NCBI GenBank assembly: GCA_002005505.1 | Contig: KV908409.1 | Coordinates: forward strand, 311,917 to 326,916 | Origin: Botryococcus braunii | Lineage: Eukaryota; Chlorophyta; Trebouxiophyceae | Length of the DNA stretch: 15,000 bases | Direction: 5' to 3' | Shown here: in pieces, positions 1-11,722 of the stretch | How the letters are laid out: each line of letters begins with the position of its first letter | Numbering within the stretch: the first letter of the stretch is position 1 | The notes under the pieces: generated by a model | The model's database searches: none | What the model saw: only the letters and a program-made list of their open reading frames with translations | Told to the model about the DNA's origin: nothing | Translations under genes and position numbers: made by a program

Positions 1-119
1 TGGCGAGCCACCAAGACTAAACCGAGCGGGCCGAAACAGAGGCCCCGTCGATGTTTCAAACCAAACATCACTGATGCTCTAAAGCTGCTCTAGTCCCTCA
101 GTGCGACCCATGTGATTCG

Positions 120-2843
120 ATGCGGCTGCAGGTTCTCCACAAGGAAGCGACAGCGGCATTTGACAAGTCCACGGACACTCTATCGATTGTCTTTCCCCGA
201 GACCTGGCACCGACAGAGCCGCTGCGTCCCACAGCGTCCCCCAAGAGCCCCAGAGCCAAACTAGGCAACCACACACGCCCACACGCTCACTGCGCCCAAG
301 GGCCACAGCCCAAGAGCCAGACTAGGCACGCTCCCGCCGTAACAGCCCCTCCAACACGGACTCCCTTGGCCGAGAAACCGCTGCAAGCGCATATTTGCCC
401 AGCACCCACGAGTAAGGAGGCCTTTTTCACCAACAACGGGTCGCCGCAGTCCATCCTCCCCCAGCCAGCTCCGGATAAATCCCAAGTCGACGACTTGGCT
501 GCGCTTGGGCAACTTCAGAAAGCAGAACAGCCAAGCCTGGCGGTTGGAAGGAAGCCAGGTCAGAACCTTGAAGACATGGGGTCTGGTGATCGGCCTGCAT
601 CGCCACGTGTGATGGAATGGAGTGCCAAGAACGTTCCAGTGCATGTCAGCGTTCCACACGCAACACAGTCGGATGCATGCGCGCTCGCGGATGTCTGCTT
701 GACTCCGCCTCTCAATCAGCATGCCATGTCAGAGGCTCTCGATGTCGCTTCTGCCTTCCGTCCTTCCTTCGACGGGGATGGGGGTACGGTCTCCGTCCCC
801 GCTACCAGCCCTGGCTCCACATCCCCGGGTCTCGCGGGAGCTGCTGATGAGGCCCCGGATACCACATCACCGGGTCTCGCGGGAGTTGCAGGTAAGGCCC
901 CTAGTACCACATCACCTGGTCTCGCGGGATCTGCCGTCAACGTCCTTTGTGCCATTTCCAGCCAAGCCTCACCTCTGAAGGGTGCGGGCTGTGGCTTGGA
1001 GCCCGCTCCCGCTGCACCCTCCCGGCACTCCTCAATGTCACCAGCGTTCAAGTATGACGTCACGATCACTGCAGATGGCCCCGCTTGCACCTCACCGCCA
1101 TCCCAAGGCGAGGGCAATGACTCCAAGCAAGAAAATACCCCTCCCTCAGCTGCGGCAGCTGCCCCGACACCGACAAGTCCCGCAGAAGGTTGCGGGCCCC
1201 CACAGGGTGCCACCTCTCACACATCCGGCGCCGTGCAAGAGGGCACAAGGGAGCCTGACCACGCCCCCGGCGACGCCCTCAGGCCCTCCGAAGCACCAAC
1301 AGCACTTCGGGAAGGCGCCGGCTCCGTCCAGAAAGCGAGGCATCCGACCGTGTGCGGGAGTCCCTCGTCGGATGCCGCGGTTCCGCCCCGCCGGCATGGG
1401 CAGGAGGAGGGAGAAGAGGGGGAGACCGGCGCTGAGACAACGACCCCTGCTGATGCAATAGTGCAAGAGACTGGAATGGCGGGAAGTGGATACGGGTCGG
1501 GGAGCGTTGGGGAGGCTGTCACGCAGATGTGCCGGGCACAAGGCGATGCACTGGCTGGTGTTGGGATTAGCAAAGGACAGGGCGAGGGCACTGGCTCCAA
1601 GTTCGCAGCCGAGCACGGGGGCGGCTCTGCGGAAGAGCGGGGTGTCAGGGAGAGCAAAGCTGAAGACCAGAGCGGGGACGGCCTCGATGGCTTGGAGCAG
1701 CGGGAGGGTGACATGACTGAGACGATGGTGACAAAGAATGTGTCCACGTGTATCATCAAGACCAACGCATGCTCCCAGGAGACGGAAGTGATGCCGGAAG
1801 TTGAGCCGGCAGCGGCGGAAGGAGCGCATGCGGACGTAAACCCCGCGGCGGCCGGCACATTGCCAAAGGTGGCAACCGCAGCTCCGTCTGCGGGCATGAC
1901 CGAGATCCAGCGCCGCTGGCGTGCTCTGCACGTTTTGCGGGACGAGGAGGACCGCAAGTGGGGTGTGCATCACCAGACAGTGGGAAATTGCGGGATCTCA
2001 GCAGGCGGGGCACAGGACTCCACCACCCTCCAGGCCGAGGTTGCACCTCACCAAGATGCCACCTCCGAGGTCCGCCGTCAAGCCAGACCCCCCGCTGCAA
2101 CTGTGGCGAGTCCCGGCCCCGCCAAGGCTGTGGAACCCGCGGCTGCAGGCAAAGGCCCGGGGATGAGCGAAGAAGCCCAGGTCTCAGCCACCCAGGCGTT
2201 AGCCCCACCAACTGCGCATCTTCTCCTCCAAGGAAGCCTCCTCGGGGCACCACCAAGAGAGCTTCCAACGAGAGAACTTACCAACCCCAGCGGCACGGCT
2301 GCCCCTCTCCAGCATAGTGGGGGGGCTACAGAAACGTGCAGCAGCGGCGGCCGAGGCGCTGTGGTGCAAGCTTTCGGGTGTACTGCCCCCCAGGGGGACT
2401 GTGCAGGGGCACCACAAACGGGTGCATGCTTTTTGGCACCGGTTGGGGAGGATGCAAATGCGAGGCTTGGTGCGGATGAGTGCAACAGACCCACGTTGGG
2501 GCTGAGCAATGGCGACGGAGTAGCATTGAACGGACCGGGGTTTACGAGTGGGGGGGCATTGAGCAGTGACATTGCACGTGCTGCGGCTGGTGTGGCGGGT
2601 ATTGGGAAGGAAGAGGGTGTGGATAGGATTGTGGAAGAGGAGTGTGGGGCAAGTTCGTGTTCAAGCAGTGCCTTGGAGATGCTCAGGGGCCTGGTGGCAG
2701 GGAGGCAGAAGATGAAAAACGCCGAAGGACAAACCAGTGCCTGCAGCCCTGCCATGGACTCGAGCGGAGGACCTTCAGCTCTCACTGTGGGTTTCCTCAC
2801 CAAGGGGAATGGCTCACCGGTGTTAATGGAGGATATAGACTGA
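120..2843 (+). CDS. Long low-complexity, probably disordered protein of unknown function (907 codons; possibly a 3'-terminal exon)
   Basis: I do not recognise a family. The frame stays open for 907 codons in sequence of roughly 60% GC, which is far too long to be chance, and it ends MEDID-TGA. The protein is rich in Ala, Ser, Pro, Gly and Thr and is probably mostly disordered. Residues about 234-278 hold three 15-residue repeats starting TSPGLAG. A charged patch at about 593-615 (QRRWRALHVLRDEEDRKWG) could be a short helix, and another helix-like stretch starts ALEMLRGLVAGRQKMK near the C-terminus. I see no signal peptide, membrane segment or catalytic motif. The frame is open from position 75, after a stop at 72-74. 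The ATG at 120 is the first in frame, but a good splice acceptor (TCCCTCAG, ending at 101) would give a phase-0 exon starting CDPCDSM, so this may be the last exon of a gene that begins outside the window. Long antisense frames here are GC-driven shadows. Confidence 0.7.
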   Translation: MRLQVLHKEATAAFDKSTDTLSIVFPRDLAPTEPLRPTASPKSPRAKLGNHTRPHAHCAQGPQPKSQTRHAPAVTAPPTRTPLAEKPLQAHICPAPTSKEAFFTNNGSPQSILPQPAPDKSQVDDLAALGQLQKAEQPSLAVGRKPGQNLEDMGSGDRPASPRVMEWSAKNVPVHVSVPHATQSDACALADVCLTPPLNQHAMSEALDVASAFRPSFDGDGGTVSVPATSPGSTSPGLAGAADEAPDTTSPGLAGVAGKAPSTTSPGLAGSAVNVLCAISSQASPLKGAGCGLEPAPAAPSRHSSMSPAFKYDVTITADGPACTSPPSQGEGNDSKQENTPPSAAAAAPTPTSPAEGCGPPQGATSHTSGAVQEGTREPDHAPGDALRPSEAPTALREGAGSVQKARHPTVCGSPSSDAAVPPRRHGQEEGEEGETGAETTTPADAIVQETGMAGSGYGSGSVGEAVTQMCRAQGDALAGVGISKGQGEGTGSKFAAEHGGGSAEERGVRESKAEDQSGDGLDGLEQREGDMTETMVTKNVSTCIIKTNACSQETEVMPEVEPAAAEGAHADVNPAAAGTLPKVATAAPSAGMTEIQRRWRALHVLRDEEDRKWGVHHQTVGNCGISAGGAQDSTTLQAEVAPHQDATSEVRRQARPPAATVASPGPAKAVEPAAAGKGPGMSEEAQVSATQALAPPTAHLLLQGSLLGAPPRELPTRELTNPSGTAAPLQHSGGATETCSSGGRGAVVQAFGCTAPQGDCAGAPQTGACFLAPVGEDANARLGADECNRPTLGLSNGDGVALNGPGFTSGGALSSDIARAAAGVAGIGKEEGVDRIVEEECGASSCSSSALEMLRGLVAGRQKMKNAEGQTSACSPAMDSSGGPSALTVGFLTKGNGSPVLMEDID
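819..953 (+). repeat. Three tandem 45-bp coding repeats (15-residue TSPGLAG units)
   Basis: Units at 819-863, 864-908 and 909-953 share the core ACATC(C/A)CC(G/T)GGTCTCGCGGGA. They are in frame with the long ORF and give TSPGLAG followed by eight variable residues. A partial unit, TSPGS, precedes them. The first and second halves of each unit diverge at different rates: TSPGLAG is constant and the rest drifts. This looks like a minisatellite expanding inside a disordered protein. Confidence 0.9.
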
Positions 2844-3025
2844 GATATTGTGACGCAGAAATTCTGGTGCTGGGTAAAGCTGCAACCGGAAAGTGGGGTG
2901 ACTTTACCTCCACTGCCTCTAACGATAGTAAGAGGTATACTTCCGCTTTGTAGCCTCCGACCTCTTGGGAGAGGCTATTGTGTTGCTCCGGCCTTATACT
3001 GCCGTTCCTGCAAGGAAGGACGGGC

Positions 3026-3043
3026 GGGGGGGGGGGGGGGGGG
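3026..3043 (+). repeat. Poly-G run (18 G)
   Basis: An uninterrupted run of 18 G. It could form a G-quadruplex. A run this long is also prone to slippage and sequencing error, so its exact length is uncertain. Confidence 0.9.
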
Positions 3044-3581
3044 CAAGACGCGTTTTGTTGTGTTGCTGAGACGTACCTGTTGAACAAAGTTTCTAGTGTG
3101 AGTCAAGGGCTCCCAGAGCTCCACAGACCGGGAATCTACCTCGCTATATTAGTAGTAAGATATCTAAGCGATCTGTTGCTTGGGAAAAGAGACTTAGACT
3201 GTGCAAAGTTCCAACTGAGAACACATGGGGTGTGGGCATCGTCTTGTGACACAAGATTAGTGATTCAGCACATGCTGCAGGGATAGGCGGTCTAGGCATG
3301 TTTCTCGAGGCCGTGGCCCGAGGTGAAGTTTCCAAAGACGTCAACACCGGTGCTAAAAACGTAAGAACTAGTTGTGGAACCCGGATCAAAAAATGGTGAC
3401 GTGGAACCAATGGATAAGTCGTCCATGACTGGGTGGTTGGTCTTGGTGGCATCAACGAGAATGAAAGTTTTGAGTCCACTTGCGCAGGGGTCTTCTAGGA
3501 TTCGGCCTTCAACCCCAGAGAGACACTGCTTGAAGGACTATAATCCGAATAAACCTACTTACGGTAGGGGACCCTGGGGGC

Positions 3582-3596
3582 GGGGGGGGGGGGGGG
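3582..3596 (+). repeat. Poly-G run (15 G) in a G/A-rich stretch
   Basis: Fifteen G preceded by GGGGGC and followed by AGGGGAGGGAGG, which makes about 35 bp that is almost entirely purine on the + strand. Confidence 0.9.
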
Positions 3597-3840
3597 AGGG
3601 GAGGGAGGTCGCAGATAAGGATGAAGGAATGAAAACTGCGATGATTGTGGTTGGCTGAGATGCTTGAGGTCTTCAACCCCTGAGAACTCATTCAGCGCTT
3701 ACTGCACAACAAAGCATAACTTGACGCTCCTGCAGATTCCTCTGGCCTAAGCAGAAGGCGGCGCGTGCTTAGGTCTTCACTAGTAAGCTTGACTTTGGGA
3801 ACGATGGGAAGCTTACAAAGCAAGGTTTTCTTAGAATGTT

Positions 3841-3862
3841 GGGGGGGGGGGGGGTGGGGGGG
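3841..3862 (+). repeat. Interrupted poly-G run (14 G, T, 7 G)
   Basis: The third G-run on the same strand within about 840 bp. It is a mononucleotide tract broken by a single T. Confidence 0.9.
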
Positions 3863-4079
3863 AGTATGACGTCTTCAAGGTTAATGACAAGTGTGAAGCT
3901 CCCAACAGCTGATGTACGTGCTGCTAGGAGACCTTTAGAATGGATCTCCAACGAAACCGAATTTGTTAAGCTTTTTTGATTACATAAGAGTTAGTCAGCT
4001 TTCCTTTCCAAGTCGGGCTATATAGTCCCGATTTTGGATTATAGAAATTATAGAAATATGACCTCGTTGGAACACGCCA

Positions 4080-4510
4080 ATAAGAGCAGGAACAGAACCA
4101 CAGCTGAGAAGATGGTGATGTTCAATGTCGGCGTCCAAAGGGGCTGATCAGTTTGCGTTCATTATAACTGACTGATTGCACGTTGCAAAGTAAGTCATGC
4201 AATGTCCGCAAACTTTAGGCTTGCGTTCTGCACAAATGTGGTGTGTTTAGCCAGTGGTGCAGGTTCACGTGGCGCAGTTGGAAATGAGGAATTGTTCAAA
4301 AGCAGCAGTAGACAATGGGACACCAGCAGTAGCCCAGATTTGGCCTGCCGGGGCCCTTGGACACTTAAGAGCAACAGCAAAATCGTACTGAGACGATGGG
4401 CGTGTTCAATGTAACGGGATGATCACCAATGGAGCAGCACGTCAGTAATCAGTCGGGAAAATAAATGCATCCTGGACAACGTTGGTGTGCCTGCCAGTGG
4501 TACAGCTGAA
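4080..4510 (+). repeat. Diverged direct duplication, period about 287 bp
   Basis: The segment from about 4081 (TAAGAGCAGGAACAG, then CTGAGAAGATGGTGATG, TTCAATGT, TGATCA) recurs from about 4367 (TAAGAGCAACAGC, then CTGAGACGATGGGCGTG, TTCAATGT, TGATCA). Later in each copy a shared GTGTG(T/C)(T/C)..GCCAGTGGT(G/A)CAG occurs, near 4241 and 4485. The copies are old and interrupted by indels. No coding content is evident. The exact borders are uncertain. Confidence 0.5.
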
Positions 4511-4868
4511 GACAGCGCCAGTCCAAACACATGTGGTCTCTGCTGGTTCCGTCTAAAGGAAGCATTATCTGCAGAAAGAAAGAATCTCTCGCAATCTAAC
4601 TGTGGTATAGTCCTTCAAAAATGACACTCTCGCAACCTAATTGTCTTTGATCATGCACTCCGAAGTGGGAGGGGAAGCCACCAGATCCGCCTTGCTGTCA
4701 GACCCCATCTTGATTGCTACGCTTTGCTCATGAGCTCTGAACAGGAGGTAAGGGGCAAGATCCACTTACCTGTCAGATTCCCAGTTCGATGCAAGCCAAC
4801 ATGGTCCCTTGTCTTATGCTGATTACCCAGTCACACCGAGCTTTCTTCGTGAGAATGGCAGACTTTGG

Positions 4869-4925
4869 GCTCTTTCCCCCTCTCTCGCTCTCGCTCCCTC
4901 GCTCCCCCGGCCCTCCCACCCCCCC

Positions 4926-4994
<69 letters not shown>

Positions 4995-5009
4995 CACACA
5001 CACACACCC
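4869..5009 (+). repeat. Composite (CT)n-(AC)n microsatellite
   Basis: A pyrimidine-rich stretch (about 4869-4940) ends in a clean (CT)n run and passes directly into (AC)n from 4941, with a few CCC interruptions. The Thr/His and Cys/Val frames across it are artefacts of the repeat. Confidence 0.97.
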
Positions 5010-5360
5010 CTCGGACATGGTCAACAACAGGCAATCTCAGGCAGTGGCAAAGACTTCCCAGGCTTTACATGAGTTGCCTTAGAATGTCCATTCCCTACTT
5101 TGGAGACTAGGATCATGCTTTGAAGCATGCCACATTGGCATTGCGCTCCAAGAACCTGGTCCTGAACACAACCTTCCACCTGCTCGTCCCGGGGCCAGAT
5201 ACTGCCGAGCCTCACAAGACAACGCGCCAACACCAGAGCTTATAAAAGCTAGGCATATCCAGCAATCTTGCCTTGTACACCCAAGCTGACACAACAGCAG
5301 AGAGGCACAGTTCACGCAACTTTATCGAGAAATAAAGCCACGGGTTTATCACGCTTCTCT

Positions 5361-5365
5361 TTACA
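5361..5365 (-). terminator. Possible poly(A) signal TGTAA for the eS31 gene
   Basis: On the - strand TGTAA lies 73-77 nt after the eS31 stop codon. TGTAA is the usual poly(A) signal of core green algae. There is no AATAAA close by on this strand; only GATAAA variants are seen. A five-base match is weak on its own. It is listed because of its position. Confidence 0.35.
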
Positions 5366-5437
5366 CAGCTCCTTTAGAGATGCGGCACCTCCACAAGAGA
5401 TGGCTCGCCAGATTGCCTTTTCCAAGAGCGCGCATCG

Positions 5438-7850
<2,413 letters not shown>

Positions 7851-7954
7851 CTTGTCACTTTTCTAACCTCAGCAACCCAAGTTGCATCGTCGATTAGAAT
7901 GCAGAGCTCTGCCAGGCTCAGCCGCCAAGCCCTTGCTCGGGGAAAAACAATATC

Positions 7955-8011
7955 GTACGACGACGGTACGACCGTACAAGGAGTACGTGCACTACTTGCT
8001 GGCGACGGTAC
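7955..8011. promoter_or_regulatory. Cluster of five GTAC cores upstream of the eS31 gene
   Basis: GTAC occurs at 7955-7958, 7966-7969, 7974-7977, 7983-7986 and 8008-8011, about 105-161 bp upstream of the eS31 ATG. The first four are 8-11 bp apart, near one helical turn. GTAC is the known core of SBP-domain factor sites in green algae and plants. Binding here is inference; the clustering is what the sequence shows. No clear TATA box is visible between the cluster and the ATG. Confidence 0.4.
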
Positions 8012-8070
8012 CTTTATTCACGACAGGCACCAACACTCATGATTTCCACACGAGACGGAAGCAAATACAT

Positions 8071-8388
8071 CTATCCAGCCCACGTGCGATGAGATGTCCA
8101 CAAATACATGGGATAGCATGGGAAGCATGGGAATGAGGACCCACTTTCTTTGAATCTGAGTGGGAGCTCAGAGCGCCTGCCCTTGTCGTCCAGGCTCCTC
8201 ATCCGCGTTTCATGAAGACGCTGTTCGCTTTTCTTGAGTACTATCGCAGGCTTGGTATGTTCCTGGTAGGGCAAGGGGCCTTGGGTTGTCCGGATAACGA
8301 CAGCAATATCTATGGTCACATGCTGAACGCACGCAGTATAACTGATGATAACAGCTATGCCGACGAGCATGGTTTGTCTCGTCTTCAT
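8071..8388 (-). CDS. Possible small secreted or membrane-anchored protein (105 codons)
   Basis: An ATG-started frame gives MKTRQT followed by a hydrophobic run (MLVGIAVIISYTACV) that resembles a signal peptide or one membrane anchor. A charged region follows (KKSEQRLHETRMRSLDDKG) and it ends at a TAG. Family unknown. Points against: only 105 codons, and the C-terminal Pro/Cys part (PCFPCYP) comes from a short DNA repeat (CATGGGA at about 8109-8133). It ends about 220 bp upstream of the eS31 start on the same strand, so it could equally be chance in that gene's 5' flank. AT-rich sequence with AAATATATT lies about 90 bp upstream. Confidence 0.22.
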   Translation of the reverse strand: MKTRQTMLVGIAVIISYTACVQHVTIDIAVVIRTTQGPLPYQEHTKPAIVLKKSEQRLHETRMRSLDDKGRRSELPLRFKESGSSFPCFPCYPMYLWTSHRTWAG

Positions 8389-8455
8389 CTCGAATTGCAA
8401 TTAGCAGAGTCTACCGTCAACTACATTGAACTCCATCTCCTAAAACTATAGTTGT

Positions 8456-8515
8456 TAGTGTCATTATAATGATGACAAATATATTACTACGATCTTCAGT
8501 GACAAATGTATTAGC
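8456..8515. repeat. AT-rich segment with a palindrome and a short direct repeat
   Basis: It contains the 12-bp palindrome TCATTATAATGA (from about 8460) and two near copies of TGACAAAT(A/G)TATTA, at about 8474 and 8501. It could be promoter-like sequence for the - strand ORF beside it, but nothing shows that directly. Confidence 0.3.
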
Positions 8516-9144
8516 AGAGATTTAATGATAGAGATTCTGTGAGGACTCTGAATTTGGAATTTTCTGGCACATCCATCGATCTCACGTATCATGGGCCATC
8601 TAATGTTTCTCATTGTTCAAGGCCAAGCCGAAGACGTCGGACATGGCCTGGACAGAGCACTCGATGGTTGCCACAGTGAAATTAAGTTGGGGCCCAAATG
8701 GTTGGGCACATATCATTGAGATATATAGAGGCTGCGGATATCAACTGTATTGCCTGTTGGGTTCCCGTATACAGCCGGATGGGCATTGATCATGAGCGTT
8801 TGCATAGATATCAGGTACTCGGATGCACGAGCTTAGTATTTGAGACACTGTAACGGACAATTCTTGAGACAGAGAGCACGGAAAGCAGTCGATGTACAAT
8901 CATTGCATGAGCCTTCATGCAGTCAAAATTGGATTGGTCACAACTTTTACACAAGGGACCTGTTCTCAGAACACAACCCCAACAGCAGAGGCCGCCCCAG
9001 CTGCAAAGCCCGCGTGCACTGCTCTGAAAAAATTTGCCTATATGCCTGTGCAATAGACATAGGCAAGAGAACAAAAGCCTGAAACCGCTAATTAAGAGTA
9101 TAAGCCCAAGACAAGCCTAATCAGGTCATCCTTGGACTCCGCTT

Positions 9145-9288
9145 GCCACCCTGAAAACGACTGCACCAAAGACTTGATCGACTAAATGCGCATTAAGTCC
9201 ATCAAGCCTTTGGTGCAGTCGTTTTCAGGGTGGCAGATCCGGCATCACCCTGGCAACCAGTGCACCAAAGGCTTGATCGACTAAATGC
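9145..9288. repeat. 90-bp near-perfect foldback plus a third partial copy
   Basis: Arms 9145-9178 and 9201-9234 are reverse complements over 34 bp with one mismatch (A9172 against C9207). The 22-nt centre is itself nearly palindromic around AATGCGCATT, so the whole 90 nt could form one long hairpin with only three mismatches. A third copy of the left arm at 9246-9288 is in direct orientation and matches 38 of 43 positions. It agrees with the right arm, not the left, at the mismatched base. There is no clear target-site duplication and no coding capacity. Confidence 0.9.
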
Positions 9289-9620
9289 CCGTACCAGATA
9301 ATCCGCAGTATGAAGGGACAGCAGCTTTTGACATTTAAACGGCACGTGCCAAATGAAATCATTGGCCAATGGTTTTTCCACATGTCCACAATTCCAGCAT
9401 TGCGCTGTCGCTGCTATGCTAGATCTGCTCTAGCTATGTACAGCCTGGAAGTGCTTGCCCGCAAATGTGTGAGCCAACGACAACCAGCGGTGATGTGACA
9501 TGTGCTCCTACTCATCTCCATGGCCCTACTTCCGTATCCCCTTCGTTACAGAAAGCTTCCTGATTCAAGAGTGCTCGGGCCCGACCAAACCCCACCACAT
9601 CTTGACACCACTTCATCCCC

Positions 9621-9686
9621 ATGATCGGAGAATGCATTGAAAATGATCGGAAAATGCATTGAATATGAGCGGAGAATGCATTGAAA
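9621..9686 (+). repeat. Three tandem 22-bp repeats
   Basis: Units at 9621-9642, 9643-9664 and 9665-9686 follow ATGA(T/G)CGGA(G/A)AATGCATTGAA(A/T). Each carries ATGCAT. No function is apparent. Confidence 0.93.
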
Positions 9687-9974
9687 ACTCTAACCCTTCG
9701 GCCAATATGGACGGATTCACAAGGTAACGCCACCAAACACAGCGAGTTGCTGCAGCAAACGGGGGGAGCGCCGTGCTCGCCCCAACCCCGCTTACCAAGG
9801 TCGCTGGATCGATGCCCTCCTCCCACATCCACGGAGACCAGATTATGGGGTTGAGCGAATGCCAATCTGCGGTACTCTGGTCCTAGTCTGCAACACCCAA
9901 AAACCAATTTATGCAGCACCATGCTAGCAGCAGGGAAGCTGCCTACAGAGTACTGACCAGCTACACTACGTCAC

Positions 9975-10033
9975 GCAGAAATCTGAATTTTGGGAAGCCC
10001 CCAGGCAGAAAATTGAATTTGGGAAGCCCCCCT
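9975..10033 (+). repeat. Two adjacent copies of a ~30-bp repeat
   Basis: GCAGAAATCTGAATTTTGGG, then AAGCCCCC, is followed at about 10005 by GCAGAAAATTGAATTTGGG, then AAGCCCCCC. The two copies differ by small indels. Confidence 0.85.
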
Positions 10034-11036
10034 AGGCAGGGTGAAGCGTTCTTGTGACGCAGGGGATGGACGAGCCCCTGTTGCTCAAACGCCTACCTTT
10101 TTTGATCAGCAGCACCATTTTCTATCGTAGTTTCCCAGCCACAGCTTGGGCTTGCAGGCCATGTTCTTGAACCAAACAGCTGTTCTGTCCGGGAAAAAAG
10201 GAATACACACAACAGTCCTGCTTGGAAAAAAGTGTGGGTGCCCATCCCAGGGGTCCTGCTTGCCTAAGCCAGTACGCTGCGCAGGCCAGGAACTGAAACA
10301 AATTTGATCGAGCAGATTTCTGCTTAAATTCGCACAGATTCTTCTCAGTGGGAGCGCCACGGTAAGATGAGCTACGCTATTGCCTACTGTTGTCTACAAT
10401 ACGACGCGGGTATGAACCAGGTCTTTTTGCTGATGTTCCTGCAAAAAACGATGCCAATTGTTATCCTTTTCGCCGTTTTCTGACGACTTCACGCATGAGA
10501 ATCACGGTTTAATGCAAAATATTTCATTAAATACATGAAAGCCCGCAGAACCCCGAAATCTAAATGCGATTCCGAAAACATTACTAGTTTGGTCAGTGCC
10601 TCTTTTGCCTCTGGAGTACAAACAGAGGTTTAACAACAAACCTGCAAATGGGTTCTTTGGCGGGACACTTCAAAAGCAACATCACAGCAAGTAGTATGCC
10701 ATGCCATGCCATGTGACAATGCAATGTGCATAATGGACACATGGGTCTCCAGAACAGGCACGGTATAAAATTTTAACAGAGCCCGTCGGGGCACCAAATC
10801 GGTGTCACAGAAGGTTTACATTTCTTCCACCGATAACCAAGATTTTTTCCCTTATGAAGGAAACCCCTGCCCTTACAAGCACTTGAAAAGAGAGAAAACA
10901 ATACCACTGACTTTACACGGTGGGAACCGCGCCCGTTAAGCTACGCCCCGCTCTCGCCGTGCGAGCGACTGGCAAACCTCCAGAGATCCTCTTTGTCACG
11001 CACCCGCGCCTGGAAGAGTGGATCGAAAAATAATTT

Positions 11037-11050
11037 AAAAAAAAAAAAAA
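11037..11050 (+). repeat. A14 run
   Basis: Fourteen A after AATAATTT. It could be the tail of a short retroposed sequence, but no matching body or target-site duplication is visible, so it is recorded only as a homopolymer. Confidence 0.8.
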
Positions 11051-11282
11051 CAACAGAAAGAAATTTGTCTGGGCAGCTGGCTCTGAATCCTGACTGCACT
11101 GTTTGAGTATAGACTGGGGGGCCCGCGCTTTCGACGGTCCAGACAAGCACACCGTGGCCCTTGCAGTACCAGTACTGCCGGCGTCCTGCCGGACGGAAGC
11201 CGCCCACCCCAGCTCTCAAACACGATGCATAAAAACCAGACCTGAAGCTGTCCAGCGCGCGCGCTTCGCACCAAGGACCGCC

Positions 11283-11304
11283 GCTGCTGCTGCTGCTGCT
11301 GCTG
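11283..11304 (+). repeat. (GCT)7 trinucleotide run
   Basis: Seven GCT units, with a looser GCTGTTGCTGC nearby. It creates Ala or Gln runs in overlapping frames that I do not accept as genes. Confidence 0.95.
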
Positions 11305-11722
11305 TTCACATTTTGCTGTTGCTGCAAGAACCAAAAAACCACCGGACATTGCGTCACAAACCTTGCGTCATCGAACTTTGCATCATCACCCCTATTGCGT
11401 CACCGGCCTTTGCTCGAATGCTCCAAAGCCACATCCCTTTGCATCTGCCAAGGGTCCTGCAATCAGAAACACACGTAGTCCGCCCCCACAGGCACCCACC
11501 CACCAGCCATCCTCCGGCAGTGCAGACAGGGACGAGGACCTCTTTCGTTCTTGCAAACGCATGCTCTCCGGATTTGCCCCATAACAGGCAAAATCCTTCG
11601 TGTTGACGCCCTGGAAATCCCTCCCACATGGGGGGAAAAGTCCATGCAACAGCAATGGACATGCTAACAAGGGAAGATGCACACCAGCCTCCACGTGATG
11701 GAAAGGGCAACGTTTTAGTGAG

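Larger units (their letters stand above)
2844..5360. other. Spacer between convergent genes; no gene seen
   Basis: This holds the 3' flank of the + strand ORF and the far 3' flank of the - strand eS31 gene. Open frames are short and show no recognisable protein. AATAAA occurs on the + strand at 3548-3553, some 700 nt after the upstream stop, so its use as a poly(A) signal is doubtful. The region holds three G-runs, a diverged direct duplication, short repeats such as TCTCGCAA(T/C)CTAA(C/T)TGT near 4585 and 4627, and a CT/AC microsatellite, listed separately. Confidence 0.6.

Noticed and set aside
1146..2803. Long frames on the - strand (up to 275 codons) opposite the + strand ORF
   Set aside because: They are fragmented across several frames, many begin at non-ATG codons, and the + frame alone is open without a break for 907 codons. 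High GC explains them.
4763..4772. Perfect donor consensus CAG|GTAAGT on the - strand
   Set aside because: A stop sits right before it in the ATG-containing frame, no partner exon could be found to the left, and a chance match in 15 kb is not rare. It could belong to an unseen non-coding exon.
4773..5110. Cys/Val- and Thr/His-rich frames
   Set aside because: They are translations of the CT/AC microsatellite. The same applies to frames at 5725-6264 and 13056-13631, apart from the real exon sequence at 13051-13202.
9512..9922. A 136-codon - strand frame
   Set aside because: It runs through the 22-bp tandem repeats and has no family resemblance and no splice signals that would tie it to a gene.
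10405..10425. B-box-like GGTTCATACCC on the - strand
   Set aside because: The flanks do not form a T-arm stem and no A box or acceptor stem is visible.
10412..10483. A 23-residue hydrophobic ATG frame on the + strand
   Set aside because: It is too short to separate from chance and lies in a T-rich stretch.
10921..10950. tRNA A-box-like TAGCTTAACGG with a nearby GGTTCCCACC on the - strand, beside an A14 run (SINE-like)
   Set aside because: The two boxes are only about 10 nt apart, no cloverleaf can be drawn, and there is no target-site duplication.
11103..11606. A 167-codon + strand frame
   Set aside because: It starts at TTG, includes an Ala run from the (GCT)7 repeat, and overlaps long antisense frames. 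No recognisable domain.
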